A program made the position numbers and the translations under genes. A stretch of DNA of 64,000 nt, taken from the NCBI RefSeq assembly GCF_024399415.1, contig NZ_CP029257.1, forward strand, positions 581,501 to 645,500, read 5' to 3'. Position 1 is the first letter of the stretch. Each line of letters opens with the position of its first letter. Positions 34,618-43,228 of the stretch are shown here, piece after piece. Origin of the DNA: Streptococcus oralis (GTDB lineage: Bacteria; Bacillota; Bacilli; Lactobacillales; Streptococcaceae). The notes below the pieces were generated by a model that searched no databases, had not been told where the DNA came from, and saw only the letters and a program-made list of their open reading frames with translations.

Positions 34618-35373
34618 ATGGACTTGATTTGTCAGGATGTCCACTTTGGACTAGGAGAGAAAAAAATTCTCAAAGGAGTTTCTCTTAAGGTTGAAGGGCA
34701 TCAATTTCATACGATACTAGGACCAAATGGAAGTGGAAAAACCAGCCTGCTTAAACTCCTCTATCGTCAAGAAAAAGCGGACAAAGGCTTGATAAGCCTA
34801 GATGGAAAGCCGCTGGAGTATTGGTCACTTAAAGAAACGGCTAAGCAGATGGCAGTTGTAACCCAGTTTAATCAATTGCAGTTTGATTGTACAGTTGAGG
34901 AAATCGTCTTGCTAGGAAGAACTCCCCACCTCTCTTTTCTACAGAAGGAAAAGGAAAGGGATTATGCCCTCGTTCAAGATGCTCTTGTCAAGGTGGATAT
35001 GCTCGAGAAGAAAACTCGTCTCTATTCGTCTCTGTCAGGGGGGGAGAAACAACGAGTCTTGTTAGCACGCGCCTTAGCGCAAGAACCGACTCTCTTGCTC
35101 CTGGACGAACCAACCAATCACCTGGATATCAAGTACCAGTTAGACTTGTTGGCCATTGTGAAGAATCTCAAGGTCAATGTTTTAGCTGTCCTACATGATA
35201 TTCAACTTGCTTGTCGCTATTCGGATTATCTCTATCTGATGAAAGAGGGAGAAATCCTTTACCAAGGGACTCCAAAGGAGACCATCACCCCTGAGTCATT
35301 GCAAACTGTATATGGAGTTCAAAGTCAGGTGACTTGGACTGAGGATCAGCAAGCCATGATTCACTATTTATAA
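34618..35373 (+). CDS. Iron-siderophore ABC transporter ATPase, FepC/FhuC type
   Basis: A 251-residue ATPase whose ATG lies one base after the permease stop. Walker A is GPNGSGKTS (about 34-42), followed by the Q-loop (VVTQFNQLQ), signature LSGGEKQR, Walker [13 protein letters not shown] and the switch His in LHD. The spacing and the LLGRTPHLSFL motif fit the FecE/FhuC/BtuD class that energises uptake of ferric siderophores, heme or cobalamin. The following lipoprotein and esterase favour a siderophore. Confidence 0.94.
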   Translation: MDLICQDVHFGLGEKKILKGVSLKVEGHQFHTILGPNGSGKTSLLKLLYRQEKADKGLISLDGKPLEYWSLKETAKQMAVVTQFNQLQFDCTVEEIVLLGRTPHLSFLQKEKERDYALVQDALVKVDMLEKKTRLYSSLSGGEKQRVLLARALAQEPTLLLLDEPTNHLDIKYQLDLLAIVKNLKVNVLAVLHDIQLACRYSDYLYLMKEGEILYQGTPKETITPESLQTVYGVQSQVTWTEDQQAMIHYL

Positions 35374-35392
35374 GAAAGAAAAGGAAAACAAA

Positions 35393-36403
35393 ATGAAAAA
35401 AACACTCAGTATTTTACTCGTAACAGTAGCTACCCTAACCATGGCAGCTTGTGGTAACACTACTACAGAAAAAGCTACCACACAGTCTAGTACAGAAACA
35501 AGTCAAAAGGCAAGTGCAGAGACGACTTATCCGTTAACGGTCAAGACCTATGATGCTAAAGGGAATGAAGTCGAACAAGTTTTTGAGAAGGCACCTGAAA
35601 AAGTTATCACCAACAATCTGTCAACCACTGAAATCTTATTGGAGTTAGGCTTGAAGGATAAAATTGCTGGTATGCTCAACCCAGACAATGCCTTAACAGG
35701 TAAATACAAGGACGCGATTGCAACGATTCCTCAAATTGGGGACAAAAAAACAGTCTCACAAGAGACAGTCCTTTCTTATGAGCCAGATGCTGTGATGGGT
35801 CGAAACATGATGTTTTCTGAAAAATCCTTGGGGACAGTTAGCACTTGGAATGAAAACAAAATCCCAGTCTATACGCAAAAAGCTTCTCTCTCAACGATTC
35901 AGCAAGATTTGGGGAATATTGTAGAAGATGTCAAAAATCTTGGAATGATTTTCAATGTTCAGGACAAGGCCAATGAATACGCAGCCCAATTACAAGCTAA
36001 AATTGACGCTGTTAAGAAAGCAAACCCAGCAAGTCAAGGTGAAAAGAAAAAGGCTTTGATTATGGTTGCTTATAATGACGAAACCTTTGGTGCTTACAAG
36101 TCTGCTTTGCAAGAGAGCCTGCTAAATCAACTTGGTTATACAAATGTTGCAACGGGAACATCAGGCTTGACCTTGGAAAATCTCGTGTCAATGGATCCTG
36201 AGTTGATTATCTATGTAACCAGTGACCGCAATAAAAAATTGGATGCTAACGCAGTAGAGTTGATGAAGGCAAATGAAGTTTTGGAAAATGTTCCTGCTAT
36301 TAAGAATCAAAAAATCATGACTATTTCTTACGATGAGTTGATGGATTATGGTCCAGCAGTGATTGATTCCCTTGAGAAAATCAATGACTTTATCAATAAA
36401 TAA
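35393..36403 (+). CDS. Iron-siderophore substrate-binding lipoprotein
   Basis: A 336-residue secreted lipoprotein. The basic N-terminus and hydrophobic core end in the lipobox MAAC (Cys20), followed by a Thr/Ser-rich linker to about residue 45. The rest is a class III (FepB/BtuF-like) binding protein: NNLSTTEILLELGLKDKIAG, a long mid helix region (VEDVKNLGMIFNVQDKANEY) and YDELMDYGPAVIDSLEKIN at the end. The lipoprotein captures the ferric chelate outside the membrane and delivers it to the FecCD permease. RBS AAGAAAAGGAAAA. The chelate cannot be named from the sequence. Confidence 0.93.
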   Translation: MKKTLSILLVTVATLTMAACGNTTTEKATTQSSTETSQKASAETTYPLTVKTYDAKGNEVEQVFEKAPEKVITNNLSTTEILLELGLKDKIAGMLNPDNALTGKYKDAIATIPQIGDKKTVSQETVLSYEPDAVMGRNMMFSEKSLGTVSTWNENKIPVYTQKASLSTIQQDLGNIVEDVKNLGMIFNVQDKANEYAAQLQAKIDAVKKANPASQGEKKKALIMVAYNDETFGAYKSALQESLLNQLGYTNVATGTSGLTLENLVSMDPELIIYVTSDRNKKLDANAVELMKANEVLENVPAIKNQKIMTISYDELMDYGPAVIDSLEKINDFINK

Positions 36404-37076
36404 TGAGTTTGATTGGGAAGGGATCCAAGTCAAGGTCAGTCTTCCTTCGACCTATGACCCCAATCAAACCTATCCAGCTATTCTCTTGAATGATGGAAAC
36501 TTGGATTTTCTATCTTCCCTTTCTGAATCTGTGATTTTAGTGGGCTTGACCTCTAAAAATCGCCTAGACGATTACACTCCATGGAAGGCAGCTGCTCTGA
36601 GAGATGGGGCTCCAGATTTTGGCGGTCAGGCAAATACCTATCATAGTCATTTATTTGGAGGTCTTTTAGACAAGTTGCAGTCACTTTATCGTCTGGACAA
36701 AAATCGCCTTGCTTATGGAGGATACTCACTAGGTGGTTTGGCGGCTGTATACAGTCTTTTCCGTTTTGATAAGGTCTCTTGTATCTTCTCTATCTGCGGT
36801 TCCTTTTGGTATCCTGATTTTACGACTTATTGCAAGGATGAAAATGTGAGAAATCTAGATTGTTTGCTGTATTTACAGAATGGTCAAACAGAAGGAGCCC
36901 ATCATACCAATCGCTTGGCTCAAGCACCAGTCTATGCTGAGCAGATTCATACCAGTCTTCAGAAACACTATCCGACTAGTCAGTTTGTCTTTGATCCCTA
37001 TGGGCATCATGAGCAAGTGGCTGAACGATTCCTAGCCTTTTCCAACTGGTTGGCCCAAAAATGGAAAATCGAATAA
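36384..37076 (+). CDS. Siderophore-esterase-like alpha/beta hydrolase
   Basis: A 230-residue cytoplasmic hydrolase of the esterase D/Fes/BesA type. The nucleophile elbow is GYSLGG with Ser115, a candidate catalytic His is H208 or H209 in DPYGHHEQ, and the acid is not certain. There is no signal peptide. ATG 36384 overlaps the lipoprotein gene by 20 bases (a TTG at 36363 is also open), so translation is coupled to the importer. Hydrolases of this family in siderophore operons cleave the ester backbone of catecholate trilactones or similar chelates to free the iron; that is the likely role here by position. An unrelated esterase function cannot be excluded. Confidence 0.8.
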   Translation: MTLSINNEFDWEGIQVKVSLPSTYDPNQTYPAILLNDGNLDFLSSLSESVILVGLTSKNRLDDYTPWKAAALRDGAPDFGGQANTYHSHLFGGLLDKLQSLYRLDKNRLAYGGYSLGGLAAVYSLFRFDKVSCIFSICGSFWYPDFTTYCKDENVRNLDCLLYLQNGQTEGAHHTNRLAQAPVYAEQIHTSLQKHYPTSQFVFDPYGHHEQVAERFLAFSNWLAQKWKIE

Positions 37077-37082
37077 AAGAAA

Positions 37083-37108
37083 TATCCCTTGGTTTTTACC
37101 AAGGGATA
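37083..37108. terminator. Bidirectional terminator between iron operon and plsC-like gene
   Basis: TATCCCTTGGT-TTTT-ACCAAGGGATA, an 11-bp perfect stem between convergent genes. Confidence 0.8.
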
Positions 37109-37118
37109 ATTGTATTTC

Positions 37119-37868
37119 TTAACCAAGAGACTCTCTCTTCTTATCTGGATTCCAGATAAAGCTTGCGATGAAGGTAAAGATAATCGTTAGGATACCAACA
37201 ATCACAGCAAGGAAGAGGGCAGGGATGCGGACAAACCACCAGAGTGGATTTGGTTTTTTATCATTGTGCCACTGCTTGGTTTCTTCGTCCAAACGTTGGA
37301 ATTCTGCTTGGATACGGTCTGCAACCATTTCAATCCCTTCATCATTCATTTTCTTGATGTCTGAGATATCGATAGGATTCCCAAAGTTCATATCCACACG
37401 TTCACGGCTGACCAATCCCTTCAAGGTCATGGGACCTGTGTAGGTGACAGGCATGATACGGACCTTGGCCATTTTGGCAATCAAGGCAACTCCACCCTTG
37501 ACATCATTTGAGTGACGGCTCCCACTTGGGAACATGATGAGAGAGCGGTCGCTTTTTTTGAGGACGTTGATAGGGTACTTGATGGCAGAGGCGTTAGGTT
37601 TTTCCCGGTCGATAGGAAAGGCGCCACACATACGGATCCACCAGCCAAAGATGCGGTTGTTAAACAGCTCTTTTTTAGCCATAAAGATGAACTGTTTTGG
37701 CTTGGTTGCAAAGGCCATGTAAACAGGATCCCACCAGGTACGATGAGGTGCTACGAGGATATAGTTTTCATCTTGACTAGGGATTTTATCAGTATTGTAA
37801 TAGTGGGCATTGCCATTGATGGACCACAAGATCAGCATGACTAGTCCACGTAAATAAGTATAAAACAT
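37119..37868 (-). CDS. plsC: 1-acyl-sn-glycerol-3-phosphate acyltransferase (PlsC type)
   Basis: A 249-residue membrane-associated acyltransferase of phospholipid synthesis, converting lysophosphatidate to phosphatidate. The catalytic H-x4-D is H42-RTWW-D47, with the downstream FPSGSRH motif and GVALIAKMAKV. There is a hydrophobic N-terminus and a C-terminal helix (FLAVIVGILTIIFTFIASF). The start is the ATG at 37868 with GAAGGAGA upstream; the in-frame ATG 45 bases earlier lacks an RBS. A minus-strand promoter lies at 37927-37899. The gene is oriented against its neighbours. Confidence 0.9.
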   Translation of the reverse strand: MFYTYLRGLVMLILWSINGNAHYYNTDKIPSQDENYILVAPHRTWWDPVYMAFATKPKQFIFMAKKELFNNRIFGWWIRMCGAFPIDREKPNASAIKYPINVLKKSDRSLIMFPSGSRHSNDVKGGVALIAKMAKVRIMPVTYTGPMTLKGLVSRERVDMNFGNPIDISDIKKMNDEGIEMVADRIQAEFQRLDEETKQWHNDKKPNPLWWFVRIPALFLAVIVGILTIIFTFIASFIWNPDKKRESLG

Positions 37869-37898
37869 GAGATCTCCTTCGATTGTATTGCTTTTATT

Positions 37899-37927
37899 AT
37901 TATACCTTATCAAAAGACTGCTGGCAA
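37899..37927 (-). promoter_or_regulatory. Promoter of plsC-like gene
   Basis: On the minus strand TTGCCA (37927-37922), 17-base spacer, TATAAT (37904-37899). Confidence 0.75.
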
Positions 37928-37988
37928 ACTTTTTCAGTTGACAGTGGACAGTTTTAGATTTGATTAGAATTCTTTTAAAAAAAATGAT

Positions 37989-40337
37989 ATGATAGAATTT
38001 ATGGATAAAAATAAGATTATGGGATTAACCCAAAGAGAAGTCAAGGAAAGACAGGCTCAAGGTTTGGTCAATGACTTTACCGCATCAGCCAGTACCAGTA
38101 CTTGGCAAATCATCAAACGAAATGTTTTTACACTTTTTAACGCATTAAACTTTGTTATTGCCCTAGCGCTTGCCTTTGTGCAGGCTTGGAGCAATCTGGT
38201 CTTCTTTGCCGTTATTTGCTTTAACGCTTTTTCTGGGATTGTGACCGAGCTGCGAGCCAAACACATGGTGGACAAGCTCAATCTCATGACCAAGGAAAAG
38301 GTCAAAACCATTCGTGATGGTCAAGAAGTCGCTCTCAATCCTGAAGAATTGGTTCTAGGAGATGTCATTCGTTTGTCTGCGGGAGAGCAGATTCCTAGTG
38401 ATGCTCTGGTTCTGGAAGGATTCGCAGAAGTCAATGAAGCTATGTTGACGGGTGAGAGTGATTTGGTGCAAAAAGAAGTGGATGCCTTGCTTTTATCAGG
38501 GAGTTTCCTAGCCAGTGGCGCAGTTTTGGCTCAAGTTCACCATGTCGGGGCAGAAAACTATGCTTCCAAACTCATGCTGGAAGCCAAGACCGTTAAACCC
38601 ATCAACTCTCGTATCATGAAATCGCTAGACAAGCTAGCTGGTTTTACTGGGAAGATTATCATTCCCTTTGGTCTGGCCCTCTTGCTAGAAGCCTTGCTTT
38701 TAAAAGGCTTGCACCTCAAGTCATCCGTTGTAAATTCGTCGACAGCACTTTTGGGTATGTTGCCTAAGGGAATCGCCCTTTTGACCATCACTTCGCTCTT
38801 GACTGCAGTGATTAAGCTAGGCTTGAAAAAGGTTTTGGTTCAGGAGATGTACTCTGTTGAGACCTTGGCGCGCGTGGATATGCTCTGTTTGGACAAGACG
38901 GGAACCATCACCCAAGGAAAGATGCAGGTGGAGGCTGTTCTTCCTTTGACCGAAGAGTATGGTGAGCATGCGATTGCCAGCATTCTGACTAGCTATATCG
39001 CTCATAGTGAGGATAAAAATCCTACAGCTCAAGCCATTCGCCAGCGTTTCCAAGGAAAGGTTGCCTACCCTATGCTTTCCAATCTTCCCTTCTCTAGCGA
39101 CCGCAAGTGGGGAGCTATGGAGTTAGAAGGGCTAGGGACAGTTTTCTTAGGTGCGCCTGAGATGTTGTTGGACTCTGAAGTCCCAGAAGCTAGAGAGGCC
39201 TTGGAGAGAGGCTCGCGTGTTTTGGTCTTGGCCCTCAGTCAGGAAAAACTAGATCATCACAAACCACAGAAACCGTCTGACATTCAAGCCCTGGCCCTGC
39301 TGGAAATCTTGGATCCGATTCGAGAAGGAGCAGCTGAGACACTAGACTATCTTCGTTCCCAGGAAGTGGGACTCAAGATTATCTCTGGTGACAATCCCGT
39401 TACAGTTTCCAGCATTGCCCAGAAGGCTGGCTTTGCAGACTATCACAGCTATGTAGATTGCTCAAAAATCACAGATGAGGAATTGATTGCCATGGCTGAA
39501 GAGACTGCGATTTTCGGACGTGTTTCCCCTCATCAAAAGAAACTCATCATCCAAACGCTGAAAAAAGCAGGGCATACAACAGCAATGACAGGGGACGGTG
39601 TCAATGATATTCTGGCCCTTCGTGAAGCAGACTGCTCTATCGTGATGGCTGAGGGAGATCCTGCGACTCGTCAGATTGCCAATCTGGTTCTCTTGAACTC
39701 AGACTTTAATGATGTTCCTGAGATTCTCTTTGAAGGTCGTCGTGTGGTTAATAACATCGCCCATATCGCACCTATTTTCTTGATTAAGACCATCTATTCC
39801 TTCTTGCTTGCAGTCATCTGTATTGCCAGTGTTCTTCTAGGACGGTCTGAGTGGATTTTGATTTTTCCTTTCATTCCGATTCAGATTACCATGATTGACC
39901 AGTTCGTGGAAGGTTTCCCACCATTCGTTCTGACTTTTGAGCGAAATATCAAGCCTGTTGAGCCAAATTTCCTCAGAAGATCCATGCTACGTGCCCTACC
40001 AAGTGCCCTTATGGTCGTCTGCAGCGTTCTTTTTGTGAAAATATTTGGGGCTAGCCAAGGTTGGTCAGAGTTAGAAATCTCAACCCTACTTTATTATCTC
40101 CTTGGGTCTATCGGTTTCTTATCCGTATTTAGAGCCTGCATGCCATTTACCCTCTGGCGTGTCCTCTTGATTGTTTGGTCAGTAGGAGGCTTCCTAGCCA
40201 CAGCTCTCTATCCAAGGATTCAAAAACTGCTTGAAATATCAACCTTAACTGGACAAACACTGCCTGTTTATGGAGCCATGATGCTGGTCTTTACTGTGAT
40301 ATTTATCTTAACCAGTCGTTATCAAGCTAGAAAATAA
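37989..40337 (+). CDS. P-type cation-transporting ATPase
   Basis: A 782-residue membrane pump. The phosphorylation motif DKTGTITQG has Asp at 302. TGES lies in MLTGESD, the hinge is TGDGVND with downstream ADCSIVMAEGDPATRQ, and ISGDNPVTVSSIA belongs to the P domain. About eight to ten helices are split around the cytoplasmic loops. The lack of N-terminal metal-binding Cys motifs and of a CPC in the membrane argues against heavy-metal P1B pumps. It resembles the short CtpE-like group, some of which move Ca2+; the ion is not proven. The start is uncertain: ATG 37989 and ATG 38001 are both open and neither has a clear RBS. Confidence 0.88.
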   Translation: MIEFMDKNKIMGLTQREVKERQAQGLVNDFTASASTSTWQIIKRNVFTLFNALNFVIALALAFVQAWSNLVFFAVICFNAFSGIVTELRAKHMVDKLNLMTKEKVKTIRDGQEVALNPEELVLGDVIRLSAGEQIPSDALVLEGFAEVNEAMLTGESDLVQKEVDALLLSGSFLASGAVLAQVHHVGAENYASKLMLEAKTVKPINSRIMKSLDKLAGFTGKIIIPFGLALLLEALLLKGLHLKSSVVNSSTALLGMLPKGIALLTITSLLTAVIKLGLKKVLVQEMYSVETLARVDMLCLDKTGTITQGKMQVEAVLPLTEEYGEHAIASILTSYIAHSEDKNPTAQAIRQRFQGKVAYPMLSNLPFSSDRKWGAMELEGLGTVFLGAPEMLLDSEVPEAREALERGSRVLVLALSQEKLDHHKPQKPSDIQALALLEILDPIREGAAETLDYLRSQEVGLKIISGDNPVTVSSIAQKAGFADYHSYVDCSKITDEELIAMAEETAIFGRVSPHQKKLIIQTLKKAGHTTAMTGDGVNDILALREADCSIVMAEGDPATRQIANLVLLNSDFNDVPEILFEGRRVVNNIAHIAPIFLIKTIYSFLLAVICIASVLLGRSEWILIFPFIPIQITMIDQFVEGFPPFVLTFERNIKPVEPNFLRRSMLRALPSALMVVCSVLFVKIFGASQGWSELEISTLLYYLLGSIGFLSVFRACMPFTLWRVLLIVWSVGGFLATALYPRIQKLLEISTLTGQTLPVYGAMMLVFTVIFILTSRYQARK

Positions 40338-40340
40338 AGA

Positions 40341-40371
40341 AAGGCTGCAATCTGTGGATTGCGGCCTTTTT
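40341..40371 (+). terminator. Terminator after P-type ATPase gene
   Basis: AAGGCTGCAATC-TGTG-GATTGCGGCCTT with T-run (one mismatch in the lower stem). Confidence 0.8.
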
Positions 40372-40438
40372 AGGTGCAAGATTGCTAGCCGAAATATGGT
40401 ATAATAAGAGGTAATAGAGTTTTGGAAAGTGAGAGAAG

Positions 40439-41116
40439 ATGATTTCAAAGAGATTAGAATTGGTGGCGTCCTTTGTGCCACAGGGGGCCGTTTTACTAGA
40501 TGTGGGAAGTGACCATGCTTATCTGCCCATCGAGTTAGTTGAGAGAGGCCAAATCAAAAGCGCCATTGCAGGGGAAGTGGTGGAAGGTCCTTACCAGTCT
40601 GCGGTTAAAAATGTTGAGGCTCACGGTCTAAAGGAGAAAATCCAAGTCCGTTTAGCCAATGGCTTAGCGGCATTTGAAGAGGAAGACCAAGTATCGGCCA
40701 TCACCATTGCTGGTATGGGTGGCCGTTTGATTGCGACCATATTGGAAGAAGGCTTGGGCAAGCTAGCTAATGTAGAGCGTTTGATCCTCCAACCCAATAA
40801 TCGTGAAGACGACTTGCGTATCTGGTTGCAAGATCACGATTTTCAGATCGTGGCAGAAAGCATCCTAGAAGAAGCTGGCAAATTCTACGAGATTTTGGTG
40901 GTGGAAGCGGGACAAATGAAGTTATCAGCCAGTGACCTTCGCTTTGGTCCTTTCTTGTCCAAAGAGATCAGTCCAGTCTTTGTTCAAAAGTGGCAAAAAG
41001 AAGCAACTAAGCTAGAATTTGCCCTCAGTCAAATCCCAGAAAAAAATCTAGCAGAACGTCAAGTTCTAGCTCATAAAATTCAAGCCATCAAGGAGGTACT
41101 CCATGCTAGCAAGTGA
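40439..41116 (+). CDS. trmK: tRNA (adenine22-N1)-methyltransferase
   Basis: A 225-residue SAM-dependent methyltransferase. The SAM motif [10 protein letters not shown] is at 21-30, the IAGMGG motif follows near 98, and [11 protein letters not shown] carries the catalytic NPPY-like position. This signature set belongs to the TrmK family that makes m1A at position 22 of tRNA. The C-terminal half is helical (coiled, [20 protein letters not shown]). An extended -10 promoter (TGG-TATAAT, 40400-40405) lies 33 bases upstream. The next gene overlaps by 14 bases, the usual trmK-Nif3 pair. Confidence 0.92.
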   Translation: MISKRLELVASFVPQGAVLLDVGSDHAYLPIELVERGQIKSAIAGEVVEGPYQSAVKNVEAHGLKEKIQVRLANGLAAFEEEDQVSAITIAGMGGRLIATILEEGLGKLANVERLILQPNNREDDLRIWLQDHDFQIVAESILEEAGKFYEILVVEAGQMKLSASDLRFGPFLSKEISPVFVQKWQKEATKLEFALSQIPEKNLAERQVLAHKIQAIKEVLHASK

Positions 41117-41900
41117 AGTGATTAAACGTTATGAAGCCTTTTGTCCGCAAGAATTTTCTATGGAGGGGGACAGTCGTGGTCTGCAAATCGGGACTCTAGA
41201 CAAGGATATCCAAAAAGTCATGGTTACCCTCGATATTCGTGAAGAGACAGTGGCAGAAGCTATTGAAAAGGGTGTAGATTTGATTATCGTTAAGCACGCG
41301 CCGATTTTCCGTCCCATCAAGGACTTGGTAGCCAGCCGTCCGCAAAATCAGATTTACATCGACCTTATCAAGCATGACATCGCCGTTTATGTCAGTCATA
41401 CTAATATTGACATCGTTGAGAATGGCCTCAATGACTGGTTCTGCCAGATGCTAGGTATTGAGGAAACGACCTATCTGCAGGAAACAGGCCCAGGACGTGG
41501 GATTGGGCGGATTGGAAATATTCAAACTCAGACATTTGGGGAATTGGCCCAGCATGTCAAGCAAGTCTTTGGTCTTGATAGTCTTCGCATGGTCCATTAT
41601 CAAGAGAGTGATTTGAAGAAGGAAATTTCAAGAGTAGCCATCTGTGGTGGTAGTGGTCAATCTTTCTATAAGGATGCTTTAGTAAAGGGAGCAGATATCT
41701 ATATTACTGGTGATATCTACTACCACACAGCTCAGGATATGCTGTCTGATGGCTTGTTGGCGCTGGACCCGGGCCACTATATCGAAATTCTTTTTGTGGA
41801 AAAAATTGCTGCACTCCTTACTCAATGGAAGGAAGAAAAGGGCTGGACTATTGATATTGTACCTAGTCAAGCATCGACCAATCCTTTCCACCATATCTAG
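41103..41900 (+). CDS. Nif3-like dinuclear metal-centre protein (GTP cyclohydrolase I type 2 family)
   Basis: A 265-residue protein of the Nif3/YbgI/YqfO family. Candidate metal ligands are His65 in VKHAPIF, His99 and Asp103 in SHTNID, and the C-terminal pair in [14 protein letters not shown]. It is the short form without the PII-like insert seen in YqfO. The function is not settled; homologues bind two metal ions and form toroidal hexamers. It overlaps trmK by 14 bases, suggesting translational coupling and perhaps a tRNA-linked role. Confidence 0.88.
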   Translation: MLASEVIKRYEAFCPQEFSMEGDSRGLQIGTLDKDIQKVMVTLDIREETVAEAIEKGVDLIIVKHAPIFRPIKDLVASRPQNQIYIDLIKHDIAVYVSHTNIDIVENGLNDWFCQMLGIEETTYLQETGPGRGIGRIGNIQTQTFGELAQHVKQVFGLDSLRMVHYQESDLKKEISRVAICGGSGQSFYKDALVKGADIYITGDIYYHTAQDMLSDGLLALDPGHYIEILFVEKIAALLTQWKEEKGWTIDIVPSQASTNPFHHI

Positions 41901-41916
41901 TTAGAAAGTGAAGACA

Positions 41917-43020
41917 ATGAAAAAAGTTGCCATTATCGGAGCAGGGATTGTAGGGGCAACAGCTGCCTACTACCTTTCTAAAGAAAGTGATCTAGAGGTG
42001 ACCGTTTTTGACCATGGACAAGGTCAGGCTACCAAGGCAGCAGCGGGAATTATCAGTCCTTGGTTTTCCAAACGTCGTAATAAAGCCTGGTACAAGATGG
42101 CGCGCTTGGGAGCTGACTTTTATGTGGATTTGTTGGCTGATTTAGAAAAGTCAGGACAGGAAATCGACTTTTACCAGCGTTCGGGAGTTTTTCTCTTGAA
42201 AAAGGATGAATCCAAGTTAGAAGAACTCTATGAACTAGCACTCCAGCGTAGGGAAGAATCTCCCTTGATAGGTCAATTAGCTATTCTAGACCAAGCGTCT
42301 GCAAATGAATTATTCCCTGGCTTGCAGGGATTCGACCGCCTGCTCTATGCTTCTGGTGGAGCGAGAGTAGATGGCCAACTCTTAGTGACTCGTTTGCTAA
42401 AAGCTAGTCAAGTCAAGCTGGTCAAAGAAAAAGTGAGTCTGACACCTTTAGCATCCGGCTATCAGATTGGTGAAGAGGTGTTTGATCAGGTTATTTTGGC
42501 AACAGGAGCTTGGTTGAGGGACATTTTGGAGCCTTTAGGATATGAGGTAGATGTTCGTCCCCAAAAGGGGCAACTCCGAGATTATCAGCTTGCCCAAGAC
42601 ATGGAATCATACCCTGTTGTCATGCCAGAAGGGGAGTGGGATTTGATCCCTTTTGCAGGTGAGAAATTGTCCTTGGGTGCTACCCATGAAAATGATATGG
42701 GATATGACTTGACGGTAGATGAAACCTTGCTCCAACAAATGGAGGAGGCAGCCTTACCCCACTATCCAGCCTTGGAAGAAGCGAAATCATCAGGTGAGCG
42801 TGTGGGAATCCGTGCCTACACCAGTGATTTCTCCCCATTTTTTGGGCAAGTGCCAGGATTGGCAGGTGTCTATGCGGCTAGCGGTCTAGGTTCATCAGGC
42901 CTCACAACGGGCCCGATCATCGGGTATCATCTAGCTCAGCTGGTCCAAGACAAGGAGTTGACCTTGGACCCTGAAAATTATCCCATTGCAAACTATGTCA
43001 AACGAGTAAAAAGCGAATAA
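41917..43020 (+). CDS. FAD-dependent amino-acid oxidoreductase (DadA/glycine-oxidase type)
   Basis: A 367-residue flavoprotein of the DAO family. The dinucleotide-binding motif GAGIVGATAAYYLS is at the N-terminus (about 9-22). GQATKAAAGIISPW follows, a conserved FAD contact, and YAASGLGSSGLTTGP lies near the C-terminus. The start could be GTG 41908 or ATG 41917; ATG is preferred, though both have weak RBSs. It lies 16 bases after the Nif3-like gene, so likely the third gene of that operon. The substrate is not determined; related enzymes oxidise D-amino acids, glycine or sarcosine. Confidence 0.86.
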   Translation: MKKVAIIGAGIVGATAAYYLSKESDLEVTVFDHGQGQATKAAAGIISPWFSKRRNKAWYKMARLGADFYVDLLADLEKSGQEIDFYQRSGVFLLKKDESKLEELYELALQRREESPLIGQLAILDQASANELFPGLQGFDRLLYASGGARVDGQLLVTRLLKASQVKLVKEKVSLTPLASGYQIGEEVFDQVILATGAWLRDILEPLGYEVDVRPQKGQLRDYQLAQDMESYPVVMPEGEWDLIPFAGEKLSLGATHENDMGYDLTVDETLLQQMEEAALPHYPALEEAKSSGERVGIRAYTSDFSPFFGQVPGLAGVYAASGLGSSGLTTGPIIGYHLAQLVQDKELTLDPENYPIANYVKRVKSE

Positions 43021-43125
43021 TACTCAATGAAAATCAAAGAACAAACTAGGAAGCTAGCCGAAGGCTGTACTTGAGTACGGTAAGGCGACGCTGACGTGGT
43101 TTGAATTTGATTTTCGAAGAGTATA
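43021..43125 (-). repeat. BOX-type intergenic repeat, boxA+boxC form without boxB
   Basis: On the minus strand it reads boxA-like TATACTCTTCGAAAATC...ACGTCAGCGTCGCC (43125-43081), then the link CCGTACTCAAGTACAG, then boxC-like GGCTAGCTTCCTAGTTTG...TTTCATTGAGTA (to 43021). This is the mobile hairpin element of S. pneumoniae and close relatives. No 45-bp boxB unit is present. Confidence 0.85.
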
Positions 43126-43166
43126 AGCATTTTACTGAAATTTTAGCAGGCAGTTTAGGATGTCAA

Positions 43167-43195
43167 ATGACATTCCCTATCAAAAATGATAAAAT
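43167..43195 (+). promoter_or_regulatory. Promoter of galE
   Basis: ATGACA (43167-43172), 17 bases, extended -10 TGA-TAAAAT (43190-43195). Confidence 0.65.
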
Positions 43196-43228
43196 AAGAA
43201 AAAATAATCCGAGAATCGAGGAAAAAAG

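Noticed and set aside
37938..37970. TTGACA ... TAGAAT as a promoter for the P-type ATPase
   Set aside because: The 21-base spacing is too long; I could not fix the promoter or start of that gene.
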